DNA of 64,000 bases from Bradyrhizobium sp. Rc3b (GCF_900114915.1 NZ_FOUS01000012.1:124001-188000); one strand, 5' to 3'; shown: positions 25,473 through 34,748, numbered from the stretch's first letter. The notes: generated by a model from the sequence alone, not told the origin. Made by a program: numbers and translations.

Positions 25473-27704
25473 CTACCGCGACGGATCCGCGAGCGCGGCC
25501 CGCAGCATCGCCGCAAGATCCTTTCGCCGGAACGGCTTGGTCAGAATGCGGGCGTCGCCGCCCCCGTCCGGTGTTTTGACGGGAGTCTGGCTGTAGCCCG
25601 AGGTGAAGAGCACTTTGAGATCAGGCCGCAGCTCGGTTGCTTGCCTCGCAAGCTCCGGCCCGAATATGCCGCCGGGCATGACGACGTCGGTGAACAGCAG
25701 CTGGATGTCTCCGGGCTGGCGCAGCACCTCCAGCGCTGCCGGTCCGTTCGACGTCGCGATGACCCGGTAGCCGAGCGTGCTGAGCTCGTTCTCGACATAG
25801 GCCCGCACCATGTCGTCGTCTTCGACGAGGAGAATGGTCTCGTGTCCCGCTTGTGTGACGGTCGCTTCCGCTGGGCGCAGGTCCTCGCCCGGCGGTGTTT
25901 CGAGACGGGGAAAGAACAGCCTGACGACACTGCCTCGTCCCGGCTCGGACTGTATCTGCACAAGTCCGCCGGACTGTTGTGCAAATCCGTAGACCATGCT
26001 CAGGCCGAGGCCGGTCCCCTTGCCAACCTCCTTGGTCGTGAAGAACGGCTCGAACGCGCGGCTGACCACCTCGGCGCTCATGCCGCTGCCGGTATCGGTC
26101 ACGGCCACCATCACGTAGTCGCCGGGCCGCGGCTCGCCGTTGACGTCGAGGTCGGATTCACCGAGCGAATTGTTGCGCACCTCGACCGTCAGCTTGCCGC
26201 CCTCCGGCATCGCGTCGCGCGCGTTGAGCACGAGGTTGAGCAGGGCCGTCGTCAGCTGGCCGGGATCGACGCTGGCCGGCCATAAATCCCGTTCGAGCGC
26301 GAAGCGGCACTCGATGTGCTCGCCCAGTGTCCGACGCAGAAGCTGCTCCATGCCGAGCACTTTCTCGGCGATGTCGATCTCTCTCGGCCGCAGCGGCTGC
26401 TTGCGTGCGAAGGCGAGCAGGCTCCGTGTCAGGTCAGAGCCGCGCTCGGCGGCGGTCGCGATGTCGCCGGCGATGCGGTGCAATTCCTTGTTTCCCGCCA
26501 GCTGGTCGGCAAGATGCTCGGAGTTGCCGAGAATGACGGTCAGGAGATTGTTGAAGTCATGCGCCACGCCGCCGGTGAGCTGGCCCATGGCTTCCATCTT
26601 CTGGGATTGGCTGAGCTTCTGGTTGAGATCCGCGATCGCGGCGCGCTGCCGCTGCAGCGATTCGGCGGTGCCGTTGAGCAGGGTCATCAATCCGCCGAGC
26701 TCGCCGCCCGGATGGGGCTCCGGAATGCGCGCGCTGAGATCTCCGCGCCCGAGCCTCTTCGCCATGGTGGCGAGCCGCCCGACCTGGCGGCCGATGCTCA
26801 CGGTCGTGAGGATCCATAAGCCGGCCAGGAGCAGCAGTAAGGCCACCGCGAGAATCGCCATGTCCTCGTAAAGCCGGCGGTTCGCTGCCGCGACCAGTCC
26901 GTCCTTGGAGCGTCCGACCATGATGGTGAGGCCGGCCTTGCGCATCGAGGGCGAGCGGGCAACGCCCCAGATCTGCGTGCGGCCCCCGCGGTCGGTGACT
27001 TCCCGAAATGGCTCGCCATCGGGCGCTGCCGCAAAGCGGAACAGATCGGAGCCCGCAATGGTCCCGCCAATGGGCACGCTCCAGCCGCCGCCCTTGGGGG
27101 CGACCAGGACCGTACCCTTGGCGTCGACGAACAGGATGTCCTTCTCGGCCAGCAGCCGCTTGTCGTGAAATTCCGCGAATTTGTTCAGGTTGAAGGATGC
27201 GAGCAGCACGAATTTCAGCGCGCCCGCCTCCGATCGCACGGGATAGGCGATCTGGAGCACCGATAGCCCGGTGAGGCGGCCGAACACCGGCTCCGCGGCA
27301 ACGACGCCTTGAAGACCCTTGACCTCTTTGAAATAGCCGCGGTCGTTCAGGTCGAGGGTGCGGTTGGTCCGAAGCGAGTCGCAGAACAGGCTGCCGTCGG
27401 GATCGATGGTCAAGATGCCCGTGAACTGCGGATATTCTTCGCGCACTTCCGACAGGAACGCCGAGCACGCCGCCTTGTCGCGCGTGTCGAGGTCGCGGGC
27501 CCGGGCGAGCCCATAATGAAGCTGGGCGGTGCCCTGGATCTTCTCGTTCAGATCGCTCGCGATGTCGTCGGCGGATGCGGCCAGATTGGCCAGCGCCGCG
27601 TCGATCTCGCTGGCCCGGTTCTGCACAAAACGCAGCCCGACCAGGATCGCGGGCACCAGCATGGCGGCAATGACGAGGATCAGTAACCGGGTACGCAGGC
27701 TCAT
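25473..27704 (-). CDS. hybrid sensor histidine kinase with Cache domain and receiver
   Basis: A 743-residue membrane kinase. TM1 (7-27), extracytoplasmic Cache-like sensor (about 30-280), TM2 (282-303), HAMP (305-357), HisKA with phospho-His382 in GGVAHDFNNLL, HATPase_c (about 490-605, with NLVLNARDAMPEGG and GKGTGLGLS), then a C-terminal receiver (622-743) with Asp673 in LLFTDVVMPGG and Lys723. No separate response-regulator gene adjoins, so signalling probably leaves through a phosphotransfer partner elsewhere. Signal unknown. Confidence 0.93.
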   Translation of the reverse strand: MSLRTRLLILVIAAMLVPAILVGLRFVQNRASEIDAALANLAASADDIASDLNEKIQGTAQLHYGLARARDLDTRDKAACSAFLSEVREEYPQFTGILTIDPDGSLFCDSLRTNRTLDLNDRGYFKEVKGLQGVVAAEPVFGRLTGLSVLQIAYPVRSEAGALKFVLLASFNLNKFAEFHDKRLLAEKDILFVDAKGTVLVAPKGGGWSVPIGGTIAGSDLFRFAAAPDGEPFREVTDRGGRTQIWGVARSPSMRKAGLTIMVGRSKDGLVAAANRRLYEDMAILAVALLLLLAGLWILTTVSIGRQVGRLATMAKRLGRGDLSARIPEPHPGGELGGLMTLLNGTAESLQRQRAAIADLNQKLSQSQKMEAMGQLTGGVAHDFNNLLTVILGNSEHLADQLAGNKELHRIAGDIATAAERGSDLTRSLLAFARKQPLRPREIDIAEKVLGMEQLLRRTLGEHIECRFALERDLWPASVDPGQLTTALLNLVLNARDAMPEGGKLTVEVRNNSLGESDLDVNGEPRPGDYVMVAVTDTGSGMSAEVVSRAFEPFFTTKEVGKGTGLGLSMVYGFAQQSGGLVQIQSEPGRGSVVRLFFPRLETPPGEDLRPAEATVTQAGHETILLVEDDDMVRAYVENELSTLGYRVIATSNGPAALEVLRQPGDIQLLFTDVVMPGGIFGPELARQATELRPDLKVLFTSGYSQTPVKTPDGGGDARILTKPFRRKDLAAMLRAALADPSR

Positions 27705-27944
27705 CGGTGGGGCGGTCCGCTCTCAGGCGCATCTGCTCGGAGGTACAATTTGCGGACGATCGTCTGCCCAGTCCATAGCATTGGCGCGAAAATCGCGCCG
27801 ATGGTGAAGGATTTCGCATCGCGAGCATTGTTACCTCGCCGCTGCTCTTCGCGCCGGCTGGCATCAAGTTGCGCCTGCGCGCGGCGGCGCTAGTATCGCA
27901 GCATGCGCGCGACGAAAGATCGCGCCGATGTGTGGAGGGAGCTG

Positions 27945-28715
27945 ATGTCCATCTCCGGCAAGGTCGATCCGGTGGTACGTCGCGTCGCGGCGACCGATAT
28001 CGCCGAGGCGCTGGTCGAGGGTCTGCGCGATTTCCAGGCGCTACCGTTTTACGGTCTCTGCTTCGGCGCGCTCTACGCCGCCGGCGGCATCGCCATCATG
28101 CTGTGCCTCACCGCCTTCGGAATGGTCTATCTCGTCTATCCCCTGGCGGCAGGCTTCGCGTTGATCGGGCCATTCGTGGCGATCGGGCTCTATGAGGTCA
28201 GCCGCCGCCGCGAGCGCGGCGAGCCGGTCTCCTTCGGCGCGATCTGGTCGGCCGTGCGCGCGCGCAGCGAGATCGGCTGGATGGCGTTCGTCACGCTGTT
28301 CGTGTTCGTGATCTGGATGTATCAGGTGCGGCTCCTGATCGCGCTGCTGCTCGGTCTGCACGCTTCGTTCTCGAGCCTTCAGGAATTCATGACCGTGGTG
28401 CTGACCACGAATGAAGGCCTGCTGTTCCTCGGCATCGGCAATGCGGTCGGCGCGGTGCTGTCGCTGATCCTGTTCTCGCTGACCGTGGTGTCGTTTCCGC
28501 TGTTGCTCGACCGCGAGGTCGATTTCGTCACGGCGATGGTGACAAGCGTGCGCGCGGTGGTGACGAGCCCGCTGCCGATGATCACATGGGCCGCCGTGAT
28601 CGTGATGCTGCTGATCGTCTCGGCGCTGCCTTACTTTCTTGGGCTGATCGTGACGTTACCCGTGCTCGGGCATGCGACCTGGCATCTTTATCGGCGGCTG
28701 GTGGTGCCGGTGTAG
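27945..28715 (+). CDS. DUF2189 domain-containing membrane protein
   Basis: A 256-residue protein with about six helices, matching the DUF2189 pattern: DIAEALVEGLRDF, then helices with LYEVSRRRERGEPVSF between them. The ATG at 27945 has GGAGGGAG upstream; the ATG at 27903 has no ribosome binding site. Homologues occur near cytochrome oxidase or copper genes in other bacteria, but nothing of that kind is nearby. Function unknown. Confidence 0.85.
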   Translation: MSISGKVDPVVRRVAATDIAEALVEGLRDFQALPFYGLCFGALYAAGGIAIMLCLTAFGMVYLVYPLAAGFALIGPFVAIGLYEVSRRRERGEPVSFGAIWSAVRARSEIGWMAFVTLFVFVIWMYQVRLLIALLLGLHASFSSLQEFMTVVLTTNEGLLFLGIGNAVGAVLSLILFSLTVVSFPLLLDREVDFVTAMVTSVRAVVTSPLPMITWAAVIVMLLIVSALPYFLGLIVTLPVLGHATWHLYRRLVVPV

Positions 28716-28748
28716 CTAGTCGCTGTCCTTTTGCCCTTGGGCGGTGCC

Positions 28749-28872
28749 GTAGGGTGGGCAAAGCGACTTGTCCGCCGTAGCTCGAAGAGCGAAGGCGGAA
28801 GCGTGCCCACCACCCCTCTCAACCGGGGACAGATGGTGGGCACGGCGCAAGTGCGCCTTTGCCCACCCTACG
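28749..28872. repeat. palindromic intergenic repeat, family C copy 2
   Basis: GTAGGGTGGGCAAAGCG at one end, CTTTGCCCACCCTACG at the other; between convergent genes. Same family as 17681-17778 and 42225-42308. Confidence 0.8.
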
Positions 28873-28906
28873 ATGCCGAGTTCGCGGAGACAGACCCCGT
28901 CTCGCC

Positions 28907-29419
28907 CTACGGCGTCTTGATCCCCATCGCCTTCAGGGCATCCAGCATCCGCTGCGGTGGCCCCATCTTCACCGCCAGCGGCTTGCCGGTTTCCAACAGG
29001 CTCTTGAGGCTGGACAGGATCGCGGGCCAGCCCGAACGGCCACCGGCGAGGATGTCCTCGCTGAGCGGGCGGTCGTGGCCTTCGCTCATGGTAAGCCGGA
29101 CCGCATCGCCGGCCTGTTCGATCTCGTAGGTGACGAGAGTCGGCCCGAGCTTCTCGATCAGCTCGGGCCAGTTGACGTTGAAGGTGACCGACAGCTTTCG
29201 CGGCGGATCGTAGGCGAGAACCTCGCCGCTGATGTGCAACGCGCCATCGGGCGTGCGCACGGTGAACGCGCCGCCAAGGCGCGGCTCGACCTCCACGGCA
29301 TTGCCGAAGAAATACTGCTTGCTGAACTGGGCCGAGGTCAGCGCCTCCCACACTTTCTCCGGCGTCGAGGCGATGTAGATGGTGTAGACCGTCAGCGGCT
29401 TGAATTGATCGAGGTTCAT
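28907..29419 (-). CDS. SRPBCC (AHSA1-like) family protein
   Basis: A 170-residue START/Bet v1-like domain of the activator-of-Hsp90 homologue group: TVYTIYIASTPEKVWEALTSAQFSKQYFFG start and VRLTMSEGH in the last strand. These bind hydrophobic ligands. Its ATG overlaps the stop of the upstream SRPBCC gene by 4 bp (ATGA). Third gene of the ArsR-SRPBCC-SRPBCC operon. Confidence 0.9.
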   Translation of the reverse strand: MNLDQFKPLTVYTIYIASTPEKVWEALTSAQFSKQYFFGNAVEVEPRLGGAFTVRTPDGALHISGEVLAYDPPRKLSVTFNVNWPELIEKLGPTLVTYEIEQAGDAVRLTMSEGHDRPLSEDILAGGRSGWPAILSSLKSLLETGKPLAVKMGPPQRMLDALKAMGIKTP

Positions 29420-29886
29420 TTTGCGTCGAATCCCTTGTTGAGCGCCGTGCGGGGAATGGCGAGCACTTTGCCCCTCTCCAGCAGGCTCTTGAGCCCGGAC
29501 AGGATCGCCGGCCAGCCATTGGAGACGGCGCCGAGATATTTGCCGCCCTCGACGAAGCCGTCATGCAACACGGTCAAACGCACGAGCGCGCCGAACGGTT
29601 CGATGGTGAAGACGACGCGTGAGATTGGCTCGCCGCGCAGCTCTTCGAATTTCTGGTGCTTGAAGCTGTAGGACAGGCGGCGCGGCGGATCGGATTCCAG
29701 GATTTCGCCGGAATCGGTGACCTCGCCATCGAGCGTAAGCGCAAAGGGCGAGCCGACCTGCCAGTCGGAGCGGACCTCGGCGCCGAACCAGTACTGCCTG
29801 GTGAATTCGCTCGACGTCAACGCCTCCCACAGCTTTTCCGGCGTGGTCTCGATATAGGTCACGTAGACGAACTCCGGCTTACTCAT
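29416..29886 (-). CDS. SRPBCC (AHSA1-like) family protein
   Basis: A 156-residue paralogue of the next gene: FVYVTYIETTPEKLWEALTSSEFTRQYWFG and RLTVLHDGF. Overlaps the ArsR-type regulator upstream by 8 bp and the next SRPBCC by 4 bp. Tight overlaps indicate one transcript with coupled translation. Confidence 0.9.
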   Translation of the reverse strand: MSKPEFVYVTYIETTPEKLWEALTSSEFTRQYWFGAEVRSDWQVGSPFALTLDGEVTDSGEILESDPPRRLSYSFKHQKFEELRGEPISRVVFTIEPFGALVRLTVLHDGFVEGGKYLGAVSNGWPAILSGLKSLLERGKVLAIPRTALNKGFDAK

Positions 29887-30193
29887 CGCGCTTCTCCAAC
29901 TGGCGTTTCAACTCGCTGAGCGCGGCGAGCTTGCCGCGCTCGAATTTTTTGATCCAGCGTTCGCCGATCTGATGGATCGGCACCGGGTTGAGATAGTGCA
30001 GCTTCTCGCGGCCATGCCTGATGGCGGTGACGAGATTGGCCTCTTCCAGGATCGCAATGTGCTTGGTCACGGCCTGCCGCGTCATCGCAAGGCCCTCGCA
30101 GAGCTCGTTCAGCGTCTGGCCGTTCTTGGCATGAAGCCTGTCGAGCAGCGACCGTCGTGACGCATCGGCGAGCGCTTTGAAGACCTCATCCAT
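29879..30193 (-). CDS. ArsR family metalloregulator-like repressor
   Basis: A 104-residue winged helix-turn-helix protein: DEVFKALADASRRSLLDRLHAKNGQTLNELCEGLAMTRQAVTKHI. No metal-binding CxC motif, as is usual for the ArsR proteins paired with SRPBCC genes. The ATG at 30193 is preferred to an in-frame TTG at 30211 that lies inside the predicted operator. First gene of the operon, autoregulation likely. Confidence 0.9.
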   Translation of the reverse strand: MDEVFKALADASRRSLLDRLHAKNGQTLNELCEGLAMTRQAVTKHIAILEEANLVTAIRHGREKLHYLNPVPIHQIGERWIKKFERGKLAALSELKRQLEKRDE

Positions 30194-30207
30194 GGTGTCG
30201 ATAATAG

Positions 30208-30223
30208 GCAACCAAACGGTTGC
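30208..30223. promoter_or_regulatory. predicted operator of the ArsR-SRPBCC operon
   Basis: Perfect inverted repeat GCAACC-AAAC-GGTTGC, 15 bp before the ArsR start codon. Position and symmetry suit a homodimeric winged-helix repressor. The divergent LVIVD gene starts 87 bp to the right, so it could be co-regulated. Confidence 0.6.
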
Positions 30224-30309
30224 ATGTCAAGATGGAGTCTTTGGCGCGCGCAGTCGGCCGTGCTAGCCTCGACGCTCAGCCAACGCAGATTGGTTCCGGG
30301 AGGATTTTG

Positions 30310-31755
30310 ATGTTCCGTCGCGTTTCACGTGTTGCCGCTCTCGTCCTTTTCGCGTGCAGCACCGCGGCCCAGGCGCAGAAGCAGACCATCGGCGCGCCGC
30401 CCGAAGCCTCCAACATGAAGCTCGTCGGGAGCAACGATCTCCAGGCCCGCAGCGCCTATCAGCCGACCATCCATCACCAGGGCGATCGCTGGATCGCCTA
30501 TATCGGCCATCACGGCGGCACTGATGATGTGCCCGCGCCCGTCAATCCGATGACGGGCAAGGCCGAGCCGAACGGAACCTCGATCGTCGACGTCACCGAT
30601 CCCGCGCGTCCAAAATATCTGCGGCATCTGCCGGGGCAGGAGGGCAAGTACGAATCCGGCGGCGCGCAGATGGTGCGGGTGTGCGACGGCAAGGCCTTGC
30701 CGAGGGGCGATCCCAACGCGGTCTACATGCTCAGGACGTTCGGCGGCGAGGCGCACGAGATCTGGAACGTCACCGATCCCGCGAGCCCCGTGCTCATCAC
30801 CCGCATCGGCGGCCTGAAGGACACCCACAAGAGCTGGTGGGAATGCGACACCGGTATCGCCTATCTCGTCTCGGGCGCGCCGGACTGGCGCACGCGGCGG
30901 ATGACGCAGATCTATGATCTCTCCGATCCCGCGCGCCCGCAGAAGATCCGCGATTTCGGTCTGCCCGGTCAGGAGCCCGGTTCGACCGGCGCGGTGCCGA
31001 CCGAATTGCACGGGCCGATCTCGACCGGGCCCGACGGCAACCGCGTCTATTTCGGCTACGGCACCAACAAGGGCGGCATTTTGCAGATCGTCGATCGCGA
31101 CAAGCTCTTGAGCGGGGCAAAGGAGCCGACGCCGGACAATCTGCGCTATCCCGAGATTGCGCGCATGCCGATGTCCGCCTTCAACGGCGCGCACACGACG
31201 TTTCCGATGCTCGACATGCCCATCGCGGAATTCGCCGAGGACAAGGACGGCAAGACCCGCGACATCGTCATGATCGTGAATGAAGCGATCCTCAACGAAT
31301 GCGGCGAGGCGCGGCAGATGGTGTGGTTCGCCGACGTCACCACCGAGACGCGGCCGATGATGATCTCGAGCTACACCGTGCCGGAGGCGAGCGGGCGGTT
31401 CTGTCAGCGCGGCGGGCGCTTCGGCGCGCATTCCTCCAACGAGAGCATGGCGCCGGTCTACTACAAGAAGATGGCCTTCATTGCCTTCTTCAATGCCGGC
31501 GTGCGCGCGCTCGATATCCGCGATCCCTATCATCCCAAGGAGGTCGGCTATTTCATTCCCTCGATCACGGCTGCGACCGACAAGCGCTGCATCCCGATCG
31601 AGGGCGGCGAGCGCTGCAAGGTCGCGATCCAGACCAACAATGTCGAGACCGATGATCGCGGCTACATCTACATCGTCGACCGCGCCAATACCGGCCTGCA
31701 TATCCTGGAGCTGACCGGCCCGGCCCGCAATGTCGCCGGCCTGCCGAAGAACTGA
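30310..31755 (+). CDS. secreted LVIVD-repeat protein
   Basis: A 481-residue exported protein: Sec signal peptide (1-22, cleavage after AAQA), then a beta-propeller of LVIVD-type repeats, visible as repeated DVTDPARPKYL, NVTDPASPVLI, DLSDPARPQKI and DIRDPYHPKEV segments. Such repeats occur in surface or periplasmic proteins of unknown activity. GGGAGG precedes the ATG at 30310; an upstream in-frame TTG is not used. Six Cys residues in the mature part may form disulfides. Confidence 0.88.
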   Translation: MFRRVSRVAALVLFACSTAAQAQKQTIGAPPEASNMKLVGSNDLQARSAYQPTIHHQGDRWIAYIGHHGGTDDVPAPVNPMTGKAEPNGTSIVDVTDPARPKYLRHLPGQEGKYESGGAQMVRVCDGKALPRGDPNAVYMLRTFGGEAHEIWNVTDPASPVLITRIGGLKDTHKSWWECDTGIAYLVSGAPDWRTRRMTQIYDLSDPARPQKIRDFGLPGQEPGSTGAVPTELHGPISTGPDGNRVYFGYGTNKGGILQIVDRDKLLSGAKEPTPDNLRYPEIARMPMSAFNGAHTTFPMLDMPIAEFAEDKDGKTRDIVMIVNEAILNECGEARQMVWFADVTTETRPMMISSYTVPEASGRFCQRGGRFGAHSSNESMAPVYYKKMAFIAFFNAGVRALDIRDPYHPKEVGYFIPSITAATDKRCIPIEGGERCKVAIQTNNVETDDRGYIYIVDRANTGLHILELTGPARNVAGLPKN

Positions 31756-31814
31756 TGATGCGGCGCGGACCGATGTCGGCGTCGATGTTGGTACGTCGCT
31801 TCCACATTCTCCGC

Positions 31815-31916
31815 TGTCATTCCCCGCGCAGGCGGGGAATCCAGTATTCCAGAGACGTTGGTGAAGTGCGGAGGCGTCGCGGCGTACTGGATCCCCCGCT
31901 TTCGCGGGGGATGACA
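31815..31916. repeat. palindromic intergenic repeat, family E
   Basis: TGTCATTCCCCGCGCAGGCG ... GCGGGGGATGACA: outer inverse arms TGTCAT/ATGACA with inner CCCCGC hairpins. One copy in the window. Confidence 0.75.
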
Positions 31917-32012
31917 CCGTTGGTTGAGCGCGCACCTTGCGCTCATCTCACTTCCCTCTGCGCCCGTCCCATGCATTAATATGGCCCAACCGCTCCGAGC
32001 CGAGTCTCCCCC

Positions 32013-32633
32013 ATGATGTCCATGCAAGCCTATTTCGCCTTCGTCGCCGCCTGCATTGCGCTGGCGCTGCTGCCGGGGCCGATCGTCACCCTCGTCATCG
32101 CCAACGGCCTGCGCCACGGCACGCGTGCCGCGCTGACCAACGTGGCCGGTGCGCAGGCCGGCCTTGCCATCGTCATCGGCATCGTCGCGGTCGGCCTGAC
32201 CTCGCTGATGGCGACCATGGGCTACTGGTTCGACTGGGTGCGCTTTGCCGGCGCCACCTATCTCGTCTGGCTCGGCATCAAGCTGATCTGGGCGCCGGTC
32301 GAGGGCGTCGATGTCGACACACCGCCACCGCCGCCGCGCGGCGGCTTCTTCCTGCAGGGTTTCCTGGTGCTGCTGTCGAACCCGAAAGTGCTGGTGTTCT
32401 TCGGCGCCTTCATCCCGCAGTTCATGGACATGAACCAGCCGCACTTTCCGCAAGTGGCGCTGCTGGGCGCGACCTTCATGGTCACCGCCGTGGTGACCGA
32501 TGCGCTCTACGCCATCGCCGCAGGCCGCGCGCGAAAATTTTTCTCGGCCCGCCGCACGCGGATGATGTCGCGCATCTCCGGCGGCTTCATGATCGGCGGC
32601 GGCATTTGGCTGGCGCTGACCAGGGCGAAGTGA
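32013..32633 (+). CDS. LysE family amino-acid exporter
   Basis: A 206-residue, six-helix LysE/RhtB transporter. The family's N-terminal motif is seen as LALLPGPIVTLVIANGLRHGTRAAL and the central loop as FLVLLSNPKVLVFFGAFIPQF. It exports amino acids or similar compounds. A second, diverged LysE gene lies at 43855-44466. The adjacent N-formylglutamate amidohydrolase is convergent. Confidence 0.92.
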   Translation: MMSMQAYFAFVAACIALALLPGPIVTLVIANGLRHGTRAALTNVAGAQAGLAIVIGIVAVGLTSLMATMGYWFDWVRFAGATYLVWLGIKLIWAPVEGVDVDTPPPPPRGGFFLQGFLVLLSNPKVLVFFGAFIPQFMDMNQPHFPQVALLGATFMVTAVVTDALYAIAAGRARKFFSARRTRMMSRISGGFMIGGGIWLALTRAK

Positions 32634-32636
32634 GGC

Positions 32637-33440
32637 TTACACCAACAGCTCCACCTTCAGCTCCATCTCGACCTCGGCAAGGATCCTTGCCAGCCGTTCG
32701 GCCCATTGCTGCTGGCCGGTGTGGTCGGCGATCAGATCCTGCCGGATCTCGATGCCAGTGTTGACGAGGCCGCGCCCTTCGCCGTGGACGGGGATGGTGT
32801 AGTCGGTGAGGTCGCTGACCGCGTAAGGCTCGTTGTCGCCGACAACGAGATCGCCCTCTGCGCGCAGATGTTTCAACAGCAGTTGCGGCAGCACGGTGTC
32901 GCGGTTGTAGAGCGCGGCGATGTGCCAGGGCCGCGCGACGCCGGCATAGACGGGCGTGAAGCTGTGCAGCGACGCCAGCACCGTCGGCCGCTTGTCGTGC
33001 AGGCGGGCGTCGATCGCGGCATCGATGCGATCATGATAAGGCTCGAAAATCTCGCGCCGCCGTGCCTCCCGCTCCCCATCCGATATCCCTTCGTTGCGCG
33101 GGATCGCGGTGGCTTCGGAGATCACGGGGATCGAGCTTGCCGCAGAAGGCGGGCGGTTGCAGTCGATCACGAGCCGCGAATAGCGCTGCGCGATCAGATG
33201 CGCATCCAGCAACCTTGCGAGCCGCTCGGCGACGCCGGCAATGCCGATGTCCCAGCCGATGTGCCTGACAAGCTCGCTTTCCGCGATGCCGAGATCGCCG
33301 AGCGCGCGCGGCAGCACCCGTCCGTAATGATCCGAGGTGAGCAGAAAGGGCGAAGTCCCTTCGGCATTCACCTCATGCACGGGCAAAATATCGCCCTCGC
33401 CGAGCAGTTGATCGGCGGCCTCGGCCGTGTGCAGATCCAT
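32637..33440 (-). CDS. N-formylglutamate amidohydrolase family protein
   Basis: A 267-residue enzyme of the family that hydrolyses N-formyl-L-glutamate to formate and glutamate at the end of histidine degradation. Conserved stretches include LLTSDHYGRVLP, LVIDCNRPP, and VLASLHSFTPVYAG; His and Glu residues there are likely metal ligands. No hut genes are nearby, so it may act on a related formylated compound. Confidence 0.88.
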   Translation of the reverse strand: MDLHTAEAADQLLGEGDILPVHEVNAEGTSPFLLTSDHYGRVLPRALGDLGIAESELVRHIGWDIGIAGVAERLARLLDAHLIAQRYSRLVIDCNRPPSAASSIPVISEATAIPRNEGISDGEREARRREIFEPYHDRIDAAIDARLHDKRPTVLASLHSFTPVYAGVARPWHIAALYNRDTVLPQLLLKHLRAEGDLVVGDNEPYAVSDLTDYTIPVHGEGRGLVNTGIEIRQDLIADHTGQQQWAERLARILAEVEMELKVELLV

Positions 33441-33515
33441 CCTGATTGCCTATGAAACGATTACGTGTCTAAACGGAGTAACGATATTGCACCGACGTCG
33501 CAACTTTAGAGCAGC

Positions 33516-33914
33516 ATGACCTCCGATCGCCTTTTCGTCTACGGCACCCTGATGCGCGGCTTCGACCATCCGATGGCGCGACTGCTCGCGGGCCACGCCG
33601 ATTTTGTGGGTGAAGCGACCTGCCGCGGCCGGCTCGTCCTGGTGAAGCATTATCCGGGACTGCTGCTGTCGAATGCTGCCTCCGACATCGTTCATGGCGA
33701 GCTCTTCCGGATGCGCGTACCTGACGAGCTCCTGGGCGAGCTCGACATGTACGAGGCCTGCGGCGAAGGTTTTCCCGAGCCGACCGAATATCTGCGCCGG
33801 CTGATCGACGTGACGCTGCCTGATGGCACCACGGAGAAGGCCTGGACCTATGTCTACAACTGGCCCCTCACGGGTTTGCCGCTCATCGAGTCCGGGCGGT
33901 TCTTGGCGCACTAG
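33516..33914 (+). CDS. gamma-glutamylcyclotransferase family protein
   Basis: A 132-residue GGCT-fold protein. The substrate loop FVYGTLMRG (7-15) and the catalytic Glu region ELDMYEACGEGFP fit the family, which releases 5-oxoproline from gamma-glutamyl amines. Divergent from the amidohydrolase. Natural substrate unknown. Confidence 0.9.
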   Translation: MTSDRLFVYGTLMRGFDHPMARLLAGHADFVGEATCRGRLVLVKHYPGLLLSNAASDIVHGELFRMRVPDELLGELDMYEACGEGFPEPTEYLRRLIDVTLPDGTTEKAWTYVYNWPLTGLPLIESGRFLAH

Positions 33915-33922
33915 TTGTTTTC

Positions 33923-33971
33923 GAGCATGATCTTCTCGGAAAACCGCTTCGCACTTTTCCGGATCATGCTC
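33923..33971. repeat. palindromic repeat, family G copy
   Basis: GAGCATGATC ... GGATCATGCTC with inner CGGAAAACCGCTTCGCAC. Inverse-oriented copy of the element at 57827-57871. Its end touches the stop codon of the Cld-family gene. Confidence 0.75.
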
Positions 33972-34534
33972 TAAGCCGACAGCACTTCCTTCACCACGCG
34001 CACGTCGACCTCGCGCTCGACGTAACTCCATTCCTCGGTTTCCCGGAGCATCGCCACCAGCTCCTCGAACAAGGAGGCATGCACGGGGGCGAATTCGAAC
34101 CAGGTCAGGAAATCGAAGGGCTCGCCGAGGTCGCGGCAATGATAGAGCTGGCGCGCGATCGCGGGCAGGAAACGAAGGCTGCTCGCGATGTGGTGCGACT
34201 TGTCCTCGAAGATCTGGCGGCGCTCTTCCTGCGTCAACTCCCACCAGGCCTGCGATTTGCGGATCGGGATCAGCGCCGCGCTGGTTGCTTCCATCCGGCC
34301 GAGCCCGGCCTGCACGGCTGTGAGCTGCTGCTTCTCGGGCCGCTCGGTGTAGCGCAAATTGCTGGGGGCGCCGACCAGCCGCCAGGCATTGCGCGAGGGC
34401 ACCAGCGGCAATGAGACGGCCTCGCTGTCCGTCACCGACAGCGCCGGCATGAAGGGCAGGGGCTCGCCGGTCACGGGCGCGATCGAGACCACGCGCCAGC
34501 CCCCGCTGTGTCCGCCCCGAAAGGTCCTGAACAT
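33971..34534 (-). CDS. chlorite dismutase family protein lacking the catalytic Arg
   Basis: A 187-residue protein of the small Cld-like clade: GGWRVVSIAPVTGEPLP, NLRYTER, IPIRKSQAWWEL, FLPAIARQLYHCRDLGEPF and LTWFEF, EEWSYVEREVDVR. The predicted proximal heme ligand is His132. Active chlorite dismutases carry a distal Arg 13 residues after that His; here the position is Trp145. It may bind heme but probably does not decompose chlorite. No good ribosome binding site precedes the ATG at 34534, and a stop closes the frame shortly upstream. Confidence 0.8.
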   Translation of the reverse strand: MFRTFRGGHSGGWRVVSIAPVTGEPLPFMPALSVTDSEAVSLPLVPSRNAWRLVGAPSNLRYTERPEKQQLTAVQAGLGRMEATSAALIPIRKSQAWWELTQEERRQIFEDKSHHIASSLRFLPAIARQLYHCRDLGEPFDFLTWFEFAPVHASLFEELVAMLRETEEWSYVEREVDVRVVKEVLSA

Positions 34535-34598
34535 GGGGATATGGAAGCGTGGAACCGGGTTAGGTTCAAGGGGCTCGTCATTTCGGCACTACGGTCCC

Positions 34599-34748
34599 GT
34601 CATCCTGAGGCGCGAGTGGCGCCATGCCATGCATCGCGCCGGGAGCTTGAAGGATGAACGGCCGCGCTGATGCTCAGTACTCGACGCGGTTAGAGCCGGG
34701 CCGACGCCCTTCGAGGCTCGCCGAAGAGGCGAGCACCTCAGGGTGACG
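34599..34748. repeat. palindromic intergenic repeat, family B copy 2
   Basis: CGTCATCCTGAGGCGCGAG ... GAGGCGAGCACCTCAGGGTGACG, sister of 9581-9724 and 43661-43790. Rest of the 34535-34970 gap shows only a possible dnaG promoter region, with no gene. Confidence 0.8.

Noticed and set aside
33971..34534. Functional chlorite dismutase annotation
   Set aside because: The catalytic distal Arg position is Trp, so only family membership is claimed.
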